NCBI GenBank assembly: GCA_921293015.1 | Contig: OV121082.1 | Coordinates: 21,865,748-21,929,747 of the forward strand | Direction: 5' to 3' | DNA length: 64,000 bases | From: Phorcus lineatus | Lineage: Eukaryota > Mollusca > Gastropoda > Trochida > Trochidae | Shown here: positions 10,500-22,999 of the stretch, in pieces | Position numbering within the stretch: the stretch's first letter is position 1 | Layout of the letters: the number at the start of each line of letters is the position of its first letter | Made by a program: the position numbers and the translations under genes | Notes under the pieces: model-generated | Databases searched by the model: none | What the model saw: the letters and a program-made list of their open reading frames with translations, nothing else | What the model was told of the DNA's origin: nothing

Positions 10500-13400
10500 C
10501 AAGGCTTAATAGAGGTAGAAAAGATTATACGAGAGTAATCTGTGAAAACGTTGGCATTATTAGGCGAATTGGTCAAATATTAAATTGACCCTAGATATGT
10601 AGATGTAGTGATTCAATGTTGTTATTTATAATTGTAGTTAAGAAGAACTTTAATCAATGTAGTTTTGTATCATAATGTTTTGAAGTTAAAGTACTATTTT
10701 TCAGATTAGATTAAATATTTAGCATCAAGAGTTGTGGAAACATTACTTAAAGTTAATGTTAAATACTTTGATATAATAGCAAAGAAATATCAATGTTTTG
10801 AAGTGCGTAAAAATACTAGAAGACTACAATAATAGCATCCATAATATATATACATATATATAGACCTGATGACTTTTGTTTTATCAGAGTAATGTTTTAC
10901 CTCATTTCTCATGTGTTCTCAGATAACTTGCAGAGGACTTTCTATTCAATGCATGTCAGTTTCTATGTTTGAGTAAGGCTGTGTAAATCATCAAATATAG
11001 GATTTAAATTTTATAGTATAATTCGTGGTAATATCATTTTTTTTTATTACAACAAACAAATGCTGCTAAAGTAATTCATTAAGTCATGATAAACTTTTCT
11101 TATTGATTTTTGATAACGGTTATTCACGCCTTTCATCATAAATGACAAGTCTGTCTATGACATTTAAAATGGAAATTCAAACAAATTTGGTCACAGTAAC
11201 ACTCGCTATTTATCGAAGTTTTTTAAATGTTATTGCCAGCATCAAAATTGTTAAAATCTGTCACATCTGAAATGAGAAATCAGTGACCAATATCTGAAAT
11301 CGGTTACGTGGCAGTTTTCTACCATCATTAACATGTTGCCATTGTTCTTTTATAGCTCTTCTCTTTTCGGAATATACTGATATGTGTAAGTGTGTAAATT
11401 CAAACTTTCAAACTTAGGCGATAACCCCTCTTCTGATAGGACTATGACTATCACATAACATGTACAGCTGCATACCAAAAGTTTGTTCACATACCTGCAC
11501 ATACTAGTGCAAATATCATGTAATTTGAGATGCCTTTTAGGTATTGTAGCGGATCGAAAAAGAAACATAAAATATTGAAGTTTGAATACAGATATGGAAA
11601 TCCATGCTTCTTTAGGGGAAATGTTTATCGTACCCCCACAATTACCCGTAACAGTTTCGACAGGCCATTGAGGTGACCAGGGGTCAAAATTCCGAAAACA
11701 CTAATTTTCATTTTTCTCCATAAAATCCTTTATAAGTTATAAAATTCTTTAAACATTAGTCACGTTTGTTCCCTAGCACGAAGTCAATGTGATTAGGTTG
11801 GTTTAAATCTCAGAGAGTCGATATGGAACATTTCATTTGACATTTAACGAAAGCGAAATTTCGAAAATATGTCACATTCGTTTTTCGAATTCGAATTTTT
11901 GCACGAAAGTCCAGACGATCCCAAACTGAGTTCAAGAATGGACAGTGGGTGATCCATTGTCAGTTTTGCTGAAGTTATTCTAATGACGTTGAAACAGAAC
12001 CCAAATAACATTCAGTGGTAAGTGAACAAGCTTTCGGTATGCAGCTGTATAAATTGGATACACACGAAAATGACGGTTAAAATAAATGTCAAGGTTATTC
12101 CCCATCATCTCTTAATTTTCTAATATATATGATTTTCAAAATGCTCATATAACTGAAGCTGTTGATAATTTGGTTTACAGTTGCTCAATAGAGTTCAGTA
12201 GAACAGTAAACTAAATGTTTTTTTCGTCTCCTCTTTAAAGTACTAATTTTTTGTGATGTCGCATGAGTGATGCGGTACCGTTGTGGGCCTTTATCATTGA
12301 CATTGTGAACATTTTTATTTTCATTTTACTCTGAAATTTGCCCTCTGTAATTTTCAATGTAATATGAAAACTCAAACACGCCTTTCATTTAAAAAATTTG
12401 ATTCATAAGAAATTAATTTATATGTATTCAATGGTTTATGTTTAATTTCTTCAGAAAACAGCTATAATTTGACAATTACAGAAAAAAGCATAGAAACTTC
12501 ATAATTCATAAACCTTAGTTTTCTAATGACTTCACTGTCACTTGTTTTTAACTTGCATACCATTTTTAGCAAATTAAAAAAGGAAGACAAGATTCATATG
12601 CTTAGATCATCACTATCATAGAACATATCAATATTGTCATAACCTACGAGTGATGCACAACTATTGTGAGCACTATTAAGGAAGTGATAGGCGCAAGGTT
12701 ATATAAAAGACACAAAAATTATCTTCTTAACGATATTCAAAATTTCTTTAAATTTTACATTCTCATAAATTACATTTTGTAAACAAAACATGTTGATTAG
12801 ATGGTAATTATGTTTAACCATACGTTAAATGTTTATCACATAAAAATCTTTTTTTAAATATCTGTTCACTACAGACAGCATAAAGTTCGTTAGTTCATAA
12901 TGTTTATAAAAGTAATCAATACGATACAATTTAACTGATAAAGAAATTTACTATTTGCACACATAAAATCCTTTTGGTTTGGAATAAAGAGACACCATGT
13001 TATGTAAATGGATGTGTGCACGAGATTATCGAGTTCTGCGAAGTAAACATAGATGTCTATTATGACATATTGTTGATATACACACCACTTCATCGGTTTG
13101 TTTAGCACGAGATTCTCGGGATACAACTTTGTTTACGATCTTTCATGCCGATAGGGTTTGAAACATACACGAAACCACGGCGTTTGGCGCGTGGAGCTCG
13201 TTTCAAGATTGTTGGAATATTTTGCGAGATTATTTTTGAGCTTTGATATCAGTATGCCGACCTTTCATGATCTAAAGGGTATCTATACCCTGCTTACAAT
13301 TGTTTGTAAACTATTCCGCTAATCTCCTTTTGCCACGCAAACACAGGATTATTTTCGTCAGTAACTTATAATCACTTGACCTAGTTACTTGCCAAATACT

Positions 13401-14430
13401 TGTTTTTTGTTTTGTTTTTTATTCGTGTTTTTATTGTAGTGAATGGGTGTGTGATTTTGTGTTTTCAACATTATTTCAGTCATTAAACACGTGCATGTTT
13501 TAGTTAAAGTTGTTTATTGATTTAATTATTTAATTTTGTTTTTAGCGTTAATGATTTTGCTAAATGAAACTTTAAGTTTTAACATTGTTTCAAAAACCGG
13601 TTTTCTAAAGAGTCCTTGCATCAGATATCATGAGTCAAAGATATCAAAGAGTCCTGATATCGACAATGAACAGGACACTTTTATGGATGATTGTCATGGA
13701 CAACGAGCTCAATTGGGGTGTAATTAATATTACTTCACATTCATACAAACACTTGAGCCTTTCAACGCTTATATAATTACATATACATAGGTTTATCTAC
13801 GACAAGGTGATGTTATTCACCTAAGTAAGTGAACCGCTCAGGTGTATATGAAAAGGTGAACGAACTGGATGAACTTGATCTATTCAATCATTTATTGATG
13901 TATTGGTTAATTGATTCATTGATTGATTTATCATTTATGTATTTCTTTCTTTGTTTTTTTTGCTTTCCTCCTTTCTTAATGCAACTTTACCATCCTTATC
14001 GAATACATTTAATGTTGACGGTCACTTCTCGTTTGCAACAATTATATTTAAATAAAATCTTAAGTTCTGCATCTCAGTTGGACTGCAAGTACGTTTGAAT
14101 TTTTATCCGATAGTATTTCCCAAATATAAATACAATGTTTAGCTATAATTTATGAACTTATTAAGTTCATGAAAATACCATTCTTATGGCAACTCTGTAT
14201 GCAGACAAGAGTGACCAAAGTTATGTTACAAACTAAGAAATAAACAGTTTCTGACAGTCATTAAAAGCATCATTTATATACGGGTATTGATCTGAACACT
14301 TCCCTATTGCTTCATTTTTTCACAACAATTTCACCTGTGACATGAAAGTATATACATAAGTAGGATGCTCAGCACAAGATCGCTCCTTGGTTAGCCTCTA
14401 TGCTTAGCACTGAGCAGTTAAGTGGTAATC
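10500..14430. other. Gene-free intergenic DNA
   Basis: AT-rich with no coding pattern, repeat structure or element end that could be supported. ORFs of 60-90 codons here lack any domain signal. Confidence 0.6.
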
Positions 14431-14439
14431 TACCGAAGA

Positions 14440-14545
14440 TGACCCTTGTCAGAAAGGTCATGATCATGACTGGAGAGTGTTCAGGGGTCTAAGTGGGTCT
14501 ACCTGGTCAGAATGAGTCAGAATCTCTTAATTGTATCCAGGTGAG
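14440..14545. repeat. Dispersed repeat, copy 1 (GGTCAGAAAGGTC family)
   Basis: GTCAGAAAGGTCATGATCATGA, then TACCTGGTCAGAATG and CTCTTAATTGTATCCAGGTG, recur in the same order and spacing at 46.9 kb. Each half contains an imperfect CCTGG/CCAGG palindrome. No coding or terminal structure was found, and the family is unknown. Confidence 0.4.
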
Positions 14546-15324
14546 GGGTAATACATGTACAGTCCCCGGATTTTATACAGGTGTTATAAGGCAAGTATAC
14601 ATGTAGGTTGCATAATGAAACTCACTGTATTTTGGGTTTTCAAACGTGACGGGGGCGAGAGGAGTTTTATAATTGTTGTTTTTCATTATTCTTAGACACA
14701 TGTCGTTATCATTTATGTTTAATTGCCAATTTCGGCATTATTTTAAACATGACATTGTCAAATTTAATGTTCTTTTTAAGATGATAAAGTTAATTTGTAA
14801 TATTGATATTAGCAATCATGTTAAATATTTATATTTACCACCAAGTTATATATTTATTTTTACTTGTACTATTATAGTTTTCGGGATTAAGGTCTGGCAC
14901 TTCAAATTGGCAATGTTTTCATCGCTCCTTAAAAATCATATTGATATTGTTCGATATTAATTAAATCTGATTTTTTTCATGCTGATGTCGTTTTCATCAT
15001 GATATATATTTTTCATATATTTAAATAGTTTATGTTGAGGTTATGTTGAGGACAACATATTATTATCTACAGTATGTGTGTTAGACGGATGATACAGCTG
15101 TGTAAATAAATCAATTCGTAGGGAACGTATTACAACCTTTGTTGTGTAAGGTAGACATCAAGTTGTCTCTTTTTAACCCTAACGACATTATTGTCTCCCC
15201 ATCATGTCTAGACAACGAATCAGTTCACTTGAAACCTAATAATAACACTTGCCTTTCAATACAATGATGATATAAATGTCTGCTTATAATGGTCACTTGA
15301 ATGTTTTATCTGTCTGTCGGATGT

Positions 15325-15492
15325 AATAATCCTTTTAGCAACACAAAGACAATTACTTCTCTAGTTTGGAGTTTCATCCTTCATTGTCTATCTTGACGCA
15401 GTATGATTTAATAATCTTTTTAGCCAAACCAAAGACAAAAACTACTTTAGTTTGGATTTTCATCCTTCATTGCTTGTCTAGACGCAGTATGA
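15325..15492. repeat. Tandem duplication, ~84-bp unit, two copies
   Basis: TTAGTTTGGATTTTCATCCT, CATTG and GACGCAGTATGAT occur twice, as do TAATAATC(C/T)TTTTAGC and AAAGACAA. The copies are about 85-90% alike by eye. The region is non-coding. Confidence 0.65.
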
Positions 15493-16094
15493 TGAGTTTC
15501 TGGTACTGGCAGTCAAATTCCTTTAAGGCGAATTATAAAGAATCCTGTTTTGAACTATCTTATATAATTAAACAACTGCATGAGACGTGTTTGTCATTTG
15601 GTTTTTGGTAGAGTAAATGTCCTTTGATTGATAATAAAATGATCAACCCCGACCTACTGTAATGATGTGTGATTTATCTGATTTCATGTGTTAAGCTCTA
15701 AAATGTCAAATTCTTTTTTCTCAATCCACCACCATCTCTGGTACAAATGCATTTATAAACTGATACAAAAAGTTTAAATGAATGTGAAGTCAGTGAGTTA
15801 GAAATATAATGGTCTCTACCCTTGAAGGATTCGAACATGGACCTCCAAACTCGTACAGTTTAGATGTAAAAGCATGGAAATCAAACCAAGTGCCAGTTTG
15901 GGATTTACATGAATTTGTTTTTCGGATCACCAATAACTAAAGCATCCCTATTCTAATTAAAATCAATAGAAAAACATGTTAACAGTGTAACTGAAATAGG
16001 TTAAATTCGATTTTAAAGGGACTGTTACGTCATATCATAATCATATATAGTTATCATTGAGAGTATAGTTATTGTGATTCAGTCTTCACGCACT

Positions 16095-16310
16095 CGGATA
16101 CTATTACAAAGATGCCAAACACGATTAGCCCGCATATAGGTTTCTCTCTAATCAGCTGTGATATTGACCACTCAACACATGAAATATACATCGTCTTGAT
16201 TGCCTCTCTGAGATATTTCGTGTTCTGATGATTGCAATGACTGACATACGTGAACTTCATGTATTAGTAGACAGAACGAGGTCAGATGTGATATGAACAC
16301 GAGAGAAGCG
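16095..16310 (-). repeat. Conserved exon-like module, copy 1
   Basis: TCTCTCTAATCAGCTGTGAT followed by ATTGACCACTC recurs almost unchanged at 59.5 and 61.97 kb. On the minus strand one frame reads EAIKTMYISCVEWSISQLIRE in all three copies (with I or F/D changes). Here it continues to CGLIVFGIFVIVSECVKTE, a possible membrane segment, then a stop. It could be a short exon of a duplicated gene or a repeat. No family is recognised. Confidence 0.4.
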
Positions 16311-17267
16311 AGATTTGGCTTCATGAAGAGACGAAACTGAAATAAGATTTTTTTCCCCACTTTTGTAACATCGAGAAATTGAGTTAAAAAGAATATAATT
16401 GAACGCAAGTGTATTCTATCTATATAGTGAAGCATTGCTTTGGCAAATTTCTTGTTAAACAGGTTACAAAAGAAAAATGGTATCAACAGATAGTATATTT
16501 TGAAGAGTTGGCTAATTTTACGCTTGGAAATATTTTAATTTCTGATATTTTAGTAAGTCGCATCGAATTGCATACTCGTCCAGCCGTAAGTTCGTGTATG
16601 TTGAGTCTGTAATATTTTCATGACCGCAAATAGCTTCAGACAGTCGTTAACAGACATTTAACATATATTCAAAAAGGTTCCTCGCTCTTAAGTTCATGTA
16701 CACTTGGGGCATTGATCATTTTCAAATGACATTAAATCTGGAAATTACTTGATGTATCATACTGATGCACTGATGTAGAGAACAAATTCCTTAGAAAGAG
16801 GCATTCTGTATAAAGGGCAAGTTTCTATTCTAATGGACAAAGGGACACTTTATATATCAAATTTGAATAGAATCAGAAAGCTCAATCTATACTATATCTC
16901 CAACTGTAATTTGCCTTATTAGAGAGTATTGATTAATCGCTCACGGGAAGTTAAGGAGGGTACCGTTTTGCGAACTTGGAACGAGTGAGATGGTTAATTG
17001 AATTGTAAAATTGACATGATTGATCAGGATCCGGCAAATATTTTTAAATATAAATTATCATGATTTTTCATACTTGCAACAATCTAAATGAAATAGCATT
17101 TTGAAACTTACGAACGAGTTTGTACCCTCTGGTAGAGGCAATTTTATAAGATATATATTGTTCAAAACGGATAATTTATATACATCAAATACAAACATCA
17201 CATGCACATACATCAAGTTTGTAATCAGTCTGTTAAAGATAGTTAATAATAGTGAACATTTGAAAGT

Positions 17268-17503
17268 AGAGAGTGGGCGGGATAACGCAGTGGTTAGCGC
17301 GTTCGGCTTCGGATTAAGAGGCCAGGGGTTCGTTCCCCATTGGGGCTAGGCAACTTTGTCTGCAGAAGAGAAATGTACTCCAAGCGGTAAGGTTTGCTGC
17401 AATGCTACACTGAATTTCAGCGCAGTACCATCCATGATTCGCTAGTTCCAGCCGTTACTCGCAGGTTTCATAATTGTGTTGCGAGCTTTCTCCCTGCAAT
17501 AAT
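17268..17503 (+). mobile_element. tRNA-headed SINE, 5' half, interrupted by a foldback element
   Basis: The head has an A box in GGGATAACGCAGTGGTTAGC and a B box in GGGGTTCGTTCCCC, so it is tRNA-derived. The body (CTGCAG..., AAGGTTT, TGCAATGCTACACTG, TTTCTCCCTGCAATAAT) matches the minus-strand SINE at 42.8-43.3 kb. It stops exactly at AATAAT (17498-17503), where the foldback terminus TATGGTGGCTG begins. The downstream SINE half is absent here. It is not a functional tRNA gene, because the cloverleaf is degenerate. Confidence 0.7.
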
Positions 17504-17823
17504 TATGGTGGCTGATTTCTGCCATTCGCGTCTTCGCTATTTCGTGACATGCCAACCTAGGGCGAAATAGCGAAGACGCGATGCGAAATAGCGAAGTAGC
17601 GATGCGAAACAGCGAAATGGCGATGCGAAACAGCGAAAGGGCGATGCGAAGTAGCGATGCGAAATAGCGAAGACACGAAGCACTTTGCTTCGCTATTTTG
17701 CATCGCATCTTCGCTATTTCGCATCGCGTCTTCGTTACTTCGTGTCTTCGCTATTTCGCCACTTAGCGGCTTCACTATTTCGTCACCGGATTCGCGGTTT
17801 GCCTGACTCGCTACTGCGCGTCC
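17504..17823. mobile_element. Foldback element, copy A (left terminus, both arms, right end lost)
   Basis: It starts TATGGTGGCTGATTTCTGCC, then a short inverted block (CGCGTCTTCGCTATTTCG) and CCTAGG. A tandem array of GCGAAATAGCGAA/GATGCGAA units follows, up to a loop (CACTTTGC, 17681-17688), and then the same array in reverse complement. The whole can fold into one long imperfect hairpin. There is no ORF other than low-complexity readings. The right terminus is missing; copy B at 25.1 kb keeps it. Confidence 0.7.
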
Positions 17824-18659
17824 TCCTATTTCTTTCTGTATTCGATAGATTAATAAAACATTTATATGTTAACGATCGTCGTTCATTCTTTTAAGAAGTT
17901 ATTTGAGAAAAATAAATTTACATAACATTTTGTTGTATATAATAGTTGATATTACCAACAAACACTTTTGAAAGTTTGTTAATCTATCTGTAAACGAATT
18001 TAGAAAACTGTCATTAGAATTGTATTTTATACATTTTACCCACTTTAATTGTTGCTAGGTATAGAAGTGAAGACATTACGTTTAGGTATTCATTCATTGC
18101 ATTTAAGTCAAATTTTAAAGATTTTGAAAGCCCAGGTTCTGATCCAGTCGTCTCTACAAGTATACGGAATAGATAAATATATAGTACAATGTATTTTATC
18201 ATAAAACATATCAATGACTCAGTCTTCAAAAGCTTTATTCCGAAACTGTTTATAACACCAAAATTGAATGAACTCGAAAGGAGTTTTTAAAAATATCGCT
18301 TTAACAGACAAACCCCAGGAACTCAATATAGTCACTGATCACTCTCACACTTGAATGAGATCAACCTAAATTGGTATAGTTGGAGCACCGGTTCCATTAC
18401 TGACAGTTCTGAATGATGTTACATGTGTGCCTTCAGTGCATATAACTTAATATGCATTCATATAATTCAAGGTGAAAAGACTTTTTCTAATTTACGCTAA
18501 TAGGTTGGGTTTTTTTAAAAATGAAATGCCTTCTCTTATAGTATTCAATGGATTTAGTAACTTGATATAAGTTGCCCGAAAATAAACCTTTAAAACCCAT
18601 ATAACTAGGGGGATATAATTTCTAAGTTTTAATCACGTTTTAGCATTACAGGAATCATA

Positions 18660-19131
18660 TACATTCTCGCTCAACAGAAGTGGCTCCGTCATACATTCCT
18701 ATACAACCTCTGTCTTTAATACGAAGGTTTCTTTTTCTAGAAATGTAGAAATGTAGAACACTGTTTGAATGTAATAAAAGTTAATTGTGCAATCAACGAC
18801 GCCGTTTCAAAAGTTATCCTTCAAATCGCCTAAGTTATTTCCGTAAGCTTTCCAAAAGGTAAACTTTATTCGAATATGCACCTTGCACTTTGAGTCGTCT
18901 TTACAGAACACAAACGCTTCATTTTGCAACTGCATCATTGCACTTGCCGGTTTGAAAACAAATATGTTATTCATGCATTCGGTGTTTTCAGTGGCTGAAA
19001 GATAGTAGTAAGTAGTTTAAGTTGCAGTTTTGCGCCGGTAGGAGAAACCGCCGGAAGCCCGAGAATCCTTCGTATTAAGACAGAGGTTGTATAGGGATTT
19101 ATGACAGAGCTACCACTGATATGAGAAATTG
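18660..19131. mobile_element. Non-autonomous DNA transposon (MITE-like), ~470 bp
   Basis: Terminal inverted repeats of about 65 bp share CTCCGTCATA...TTCCTATACAACCTCTGTC and TAATACGAAGG, at 18662-18728 and 19067-19129. AATCATA flanks both sides (18653-18659 and 19132-19138), a candidate 7-bp target-site duplication. The inside has no ORF. A third, single terminus lies at 60346-60402. Confidence 0.6.
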
Positions 19132-20439
19132 AATCATACATTGATTGACTGTAAATCGGCAATTTCTAGTTCGCTGCTGAAAATAAAGACACATATTTCC
19201 TTCTAGTTAATAATTCTGTACGTATGTTATAAATGTATTACCCTATATATGAACTTTACTATGTAGGGGAAACGAGCACTTAATTGAATGAATGAGGATT
19301 GACCCAATATACGTCAGTAAGAATTTAAGAATATTAATCAATCAATTCATGAATTAAATTAGATATGTTTGAAGTTCATAGAAAATGGGTTTTTTATCGG
19401 TCAGGTCAGTAAAATTCCTATTCTATCATCAGTGTTCCATGTTTGGCTCATCAGGCCTACATAACTAGATTGGCCTCTGGCATCGATCCTTGTTCGACGT
19501 CCATCTGGCATGGGTCAGTAGTTGACCACAAACTTTTTGCATTTTGGATTTCATAACTAGTGCACCTCTAAAGCTGACAGATTGTAGAGTGCCTTGCAAC
19601 TAAAGAATCTATGATTGTACAATGAATGATTTTGTCCTGAGCCTTTCCAGATATGGGTGTGTACCTAGCCCTTCAACATTTTAAGCGATCAAAACGCAAG
19701 GGCACAGGAAGCTTTAATTTTCAGAAGGGCATATCTTTGTTCCAAAGACTACGGTGACCCATTGGGGACATACAGTTGCTTGAAACGTGATTATAAAGAC
19801 CGGAAAAACATAAGTTGAATCACAAAAATACTCATAATAAAAGACGAGTAACTGCTTTAAATGAGAAAAAAAAGGAATGACGTTCTCTGCAAAAAGAGAC
19901 ATTTTTAGGATATTCTTAAACGTATATAGACTACTTTTGGGTGAAAACTCTTCTCACCGCGGTGCAAACAGTATCAGCTGTGATACAAAACCGTTCTCAG
20001 CGCGTTTCAAACCCTTCTCACCGCGGTAGAAAGCTGAAAGTGAAAACCATGTATATAGATATGAGATACATTCAGTCCTAAATCTTATTGTTGTCAGACA
20101 AAGCTTCATTTGTAGCTTATACAAATATTCGTCGCATCATATCAATTGTATTCACTCATGATACTTAGTTTTCTAAAACAGCTAAATAAAATTTCGATTT
20201 ATATTCGATTGAATGTCATGTAGAAAATACTAGAGACATATTAGTATTTATATTTATTATCTTTTTTCTTAGATGCGCAAACCAATTTGATGCCAAATCA
20301 TGAAATGCTAAAAATTACTAAATGTCACTATAAACATGACTTGGTTTCCGGAAAATTGGAAACAGCCAGAAAATGCGCAGTGGGAAGTTGGTTACTTATT
20401 CCTTATTCCTTATTCGAAATTCAAATTTTCCATTTACTT

Positions 20440-21320
20440 ATTCGAAATAGTCTTCTGAGGGTACCAAGAAATGTTTGTACCACTCTGTATTTATACTCAA
20501 ATGAAAGATAATTTAGTTACTTATCAAGTGAAATATATTACGTTATAATACTGTAATATGACAAGAAGCGTAACTGTGTACAAACTATTTTAGTTGTGTT
20601 ATTCTTGTTCGAACACCAACATTTAGAGTATCAAGTAATATCTATACCACCTTGTATCTATACTCAAATGAAAGATAATTTAGTAACCTTTCCAATGAGG
20701 TATAATACGTTATAATACATAGAGGCGATCGTACAGTAATATCGCAAAAAGCGTAACCATCTACCAACTTCTTTAGTTATGTAATTCTTCTTCGAATACC
20801 AACTCCTTTGAGTATCAAGGAATATTTGTACCACCTTGTCCCTATACGTAAATGAAAGATAATTCAAAGTTATATCGAATGAGGTATGCTACGTTATAAT
20901 ACATAAAGGCGGTCGTACCGTAAAGTGAAAAAAAGAATGGTTAATATGTAGCCCATATTGTGTAGTTGTGTAATGCTTGTTCGAATAACAACTTCTTAGA
21001 GTATCAATCAATATTTGTACCACCTTCTACGTAAACTTAATTCAATTCAATATCAATTCAATTACCTATCCAATGTGGTATAATACGTTATAATACATAC
21101 AGTCGGTCGTACCTTAAAAGCACAAAAAAGCGTTACTGTGTTCTCCAAATGTTAAACGGTGAGTCAGTATCCAAGCGGAAATACTTAAAATGTATTTAGA
21201 AGTTGGTTTAGTGATACAAGACAATGTCATGGTTGACAACTTCTTTACTCATTTCACGCAACGTTTCTGGACTACTTTCTAGGTACAAAGGTATATTTAA
21301 ACCATATTGTAAGTATTCTC
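20440..21320. repeat. Degenerate satellite-like tandem repeat, ~170-190-bp unit
   Basis: Units are marked by GAGTATCAAG(T/G)AATAT(C/T)T(A/G)TACCACCTTGT at about 20459, 20627, 20810 and 20999 and by GTATAATACGTTATAATACATA between them, spaced 168, 183 and 189 bp. Weaker units continue towards 21.7 kb. A minus-strand frame (67 codons, 20664-20867) crosses one unit but is broken in the others. Confidence 0.65.
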
Positions 21321-22740
21321 AAACCAGAGATAAGTTTATTCCCTATATAGTATTTGCTCTCTTATTGTATATTTACTTGTATACAATAATAGACAGAATT
21401 TTGTTTCTTCTGAATTTTCAAGTAACGATGTCTTGGTTAGTATTTATAGGGATTGAAGTCGGATACAAAACAGGGATATAATATCTTTAAGTAAGATGTA
21501 ATTCATTGAGACAGTCATACCGTAAAGTTAATCGAACAGGGTTTATTTTAGTGTTGATTTGACTGAAACGACGACTTCTGAGGATGCAAAACAATAAAAG
21601 TACCACCATATAAGGTATTGTGTTCAGATAACAACTTCAGTGGCAACCAAGCAATATTGATAACACCTTCAATGTATACCAAAACAATCGATAGTTTAAC
21701 TGTTTTTATAATGACATTAGTCTCGTTTTAAAACATAGAAGAAGTCATCCACCAACATCAAAAAAACTCATGGGCAGAGGGCCCTCTTCATCTCAAAAGT
21801 AAATAAGGATCTGTTAATAAATACACAAATCCCTTTAGATATATAATAAAAATGCAATCAGTTTCTATCTTACACTAAGAATTTACCATAAAATATTCCA
21901 TGTTGAAAATATTACTTAGATGAAAAATACATTATGTCAGTTAACTTTCCCATATGAATTGTTCTAAAATCTCAAATGCTTTTTACAGAAACATTTGTCT
22001 CAAAAGCCTCTTTCAATCACATGTATCATAACAGATGAACTAAAAAAAAATTCAAGCACGCATGGTTGACTGAGTATCACTCAAATAATTTGAAAGGTAT
22101 GATAGTTTAATAATTTGATATAAACAACGAATGCACAGATAATGCATATATCTCTATTACTAACAATTCGCACTTGGATAAACTACCTAGCATTAAATCA
22201 ACATGAACTACGATATAAAAAATATTTAAATTTGCTTACAGCCATAAAAGCAAAAACGGCAACCTCTATCATAATTCAGTAACAATGCTTATACTACATT
22301 TTTAAAATTGATTATGTCATAAGAGTGCTTTAATAAACAAATTTCATCCCTTGTCAGTTCAGAGTTAAGGTAATTTCAAAAGCTGCGCACATCACATTTA
22401 TCCGTTTTCAACTGTTCATATGTTTTAGTGCACAATTGACCAGAAATTTCAATATCTTTAAGCTGACTGTCTTAAATTTAGTCATTGTTGATAACAGGTC
22501 AGTTGCAAAGAATAATAAGTATTTTACTGTATCGATTGAAAGCTAAAATTAGTAAATCATATGCCTTAAGGTAGCCAATTTGGACCTAAAAAGCATGCTA
22601 TAGAACCTTTAAGTGCCTGATACTCTGCAGATGCTGGACAATTGTCATTGTCTTGAACATTATATGAAATTTTAATGGATCCAGGAAAAGAAGTTAGACT
22701 ATTTCATTCTTCAAAAAACATTGTCAAAAGGGCAATATTA

Positions 22741-22919
22741 TTACCCTTGTTAGAATAATCAATAATCTGTACCCGATGAAACTGTTTAACATGTTTTGTG
22801 AAAGACAAGTATTTTGTAGCAAGGGGTAGATATAGCTATATAGTTATCATCACAACATCTGAAAATAGTTAACAGATTCAAATTCAGGTACAGATTATTG
22901 ATTATTCTAACAAGGGTAA
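22741..22919. repeat. Perfect 33-bp inverted repeat with a 113-bp spacer
   Basis: TTACCCTTGTTAGAATAATC plus AATAATCTGTACC at 22741-22773 recurs as an exact reverse complement at 22887-22919. Perfect identity implies recent origin or gene conversion. No clear target-site duplication flanks it, so it may be a small MITE or part of a larger element. Confidence 0.75.
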
Positions 22920-22999
22920 AGACTTTTTAATTCTTTCTATACAAATTAAGAAGGTATTTGATAAGATATACAGTGCTGTCGGGTAGAGCTATGCACCTA

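Noticed and set aside
17275-17347. A tRNA gene
   Set aside because: A and B boxes are present but the cloverleaf is degenerate, the body continues as a SINE, and a related copy lies at 43.2 kb.
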